Part shown: positions 40,884 through 41,220 of the stretch, piece by piece | Layout of the letters: each line of letters opens with the position of its first letter | How positions within the stretch are numbered: position 1 is the first letter of the stretch | Source: CAYOEJ01 sp964403015 | GTDB taxonomy: Bacteria; Actinomycetota; Actinomycetes; Actinomycetales; Actinomycetaceae | Direction of reading: 5' to 3' | DNA length: 41,220 bases | NCBI GenBank assembly: GCA_964403015.1 | Contig: CAYOEJ010000013.1 | Location: forward strand, 1-41,220 | Translations under genes and position numbers: made by a program | Notes under the pieces: generated by a model | Told to the model about the DNA's origin: nothing | Database searches by the model: none | Seen by the model: only the letters and a program-made list of their open reading frames with translations

Positions 40884-41220
40884 ATGATCGCCTCCTCGCT
40901 TGTAGGGTTACGTCCAAGATCGGCAACGTACGGGATTGTCGTATCCGAGACTTCCCAGACGGTCAGGGACACGCCCGGAACAGAGGTTTCAGCTTCAAAA
41001 ACTTCACCTGTGCCGAATGCGGCTTCGACACCGGACTCCGAAAGTGGCCTTCCCGACCTGATTCGAACTGTGTCTAGCTTCGACGCCCCTGAGCTTTGGG
41101 CGCAGTGTCTCAGCGATCAAGGTTTCGAAAGCTCTGCGCCTGGAGGGGTAGTAACAACGAACGACGTCGTTCCAGAACAACAAGAGATTTATTGGCAAAC
41201 GTATGCAGACTGCGTGGCTC
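40884..41220 (+). CDS. Uncharacterised protein, 3' end outside window
   Basis: The frame is open from 40824 to the right edge; ATG 40884 and GTG 41010 are possible starts, neither with a clear ribosome site. The part after 41045 looks most like protein: LPDLIRTVSSFDAPELWAQC then LSDQGFES and YWQTYADCVA, a pattern of two spaced cysteines around a GFE turn seen in small actinobacterial secreted proteins. No signal peptide is visible from either start. It overlaps, on the opposite strand, the sequence I suspect to be the lost 5' part of the permease, so one of the two readings is degraded. Function unknown. Confidence 0.4.
   Translation, partial: MIASSLVGLRPRSATYGIVVSETSQTVRDTPGTEVSASKTSPVPNAASTPDSESGLPDLIRTVSSFDAPELWAQCLSDQGFESSAPGGVVTTNDVVPEQQEIYWQTYADCVA

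Noticed and set aside
1..41220. CRISPR array, insertion sequence, prophage or origin
   Set aside because: No regularly spaced repeats, transposase or integrase frames, or cluster of DnaA boxes beyond the pair at 27619-27655 were found. Two boxes alone do not make an origin, and dnaA/dnaN are absent.

Overview
The window is a chromosomal segment of a moderately G+C-rich Actinobacterium, most likely of the Actinomycetaceae (Trueperella/Arcanobacterium-like). This rests on gene content and order recalled from known families, not on a search. Supporting signs are a gene order like M. tuberculosis Rv1692-Rv1700, a SufR-B-D-C-S-U-T iron-sulfur operon, the ImuA'-ImuB-DnaE2 mutasome behind a perfect actinobacterial LexA box, divergent glgC/glgA, an LAXTG-anchored surface protein, and many genes that look leaderless (a -10 hexamer 6-7 nt before the start codon).

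Region 1 (1-10228, + strand) is a tightly packed, probably polycistronic block. It holds the acidic C-terminus of an unidentified protein, a HAD-IIA phosphatase, a 51-residue ORF, tlyA, nadK, recN, steA, a SteB/MctB-like membrane protein, an MraY/WecA-like integral membrane protein, murJ and a Nudix hydrolase. It links rRNA methylation, NADP supply, DNA repair, division-ring proteins and lipid-linked peptidoglycan export. Region 2 (10229-16894) is the SUF operon, ending in a 17-bp-stem terminator. Region 3 (16895-27242) holds a zinc metallopeptidase (-), an ABC-F ATPase, a SixA-like phosphatase, serB (-), glgC (-) facing glgA, an orphan ABC ATPase, an NfeD/SPFH membrane pair and a TrmH-family methyltransferase.

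Region 4 (27239-29515) holds an XRE regulator (-) and a divergent LAVTG surface protein. Between them lie two GGGTWWACCC palindromes and two DnaA-box-like 9-mers. The surface gene contains a 100-N assembly gap flanked by identical 55-bp contig ends; collapsing them restores one reading frame. Region 5 (29607-30663, -) has trmL and a PEBP-family protein. Region 6 (30734-36296) is the SOS mutasome. Region 7 (36375-39760) has an MFS exporter, two unassigned proteins and a MazG-like pyrophosphohydrolase (-). Region 8 (39854-41220) has tRNA-Leu(GAG), a truncated ABC permease (-) with a likely nonsense codon at its 5' side, and a forward ORF running off the window.

No CRISPR array, insertion sequence or prophage was seen. 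No complete new system is evident. The best leads are the MraY-like protein beside murJ, the operator/DnaA-box region of the surface gene, the leaderless promoter pattern, the trmL promoter inside a terminator stem, and the misassembled gap. No gene-free stretch exceeds 300 bases if the right-edge ORF is accepted; otherwise 40862-41220 holds only degraded coding sequence.
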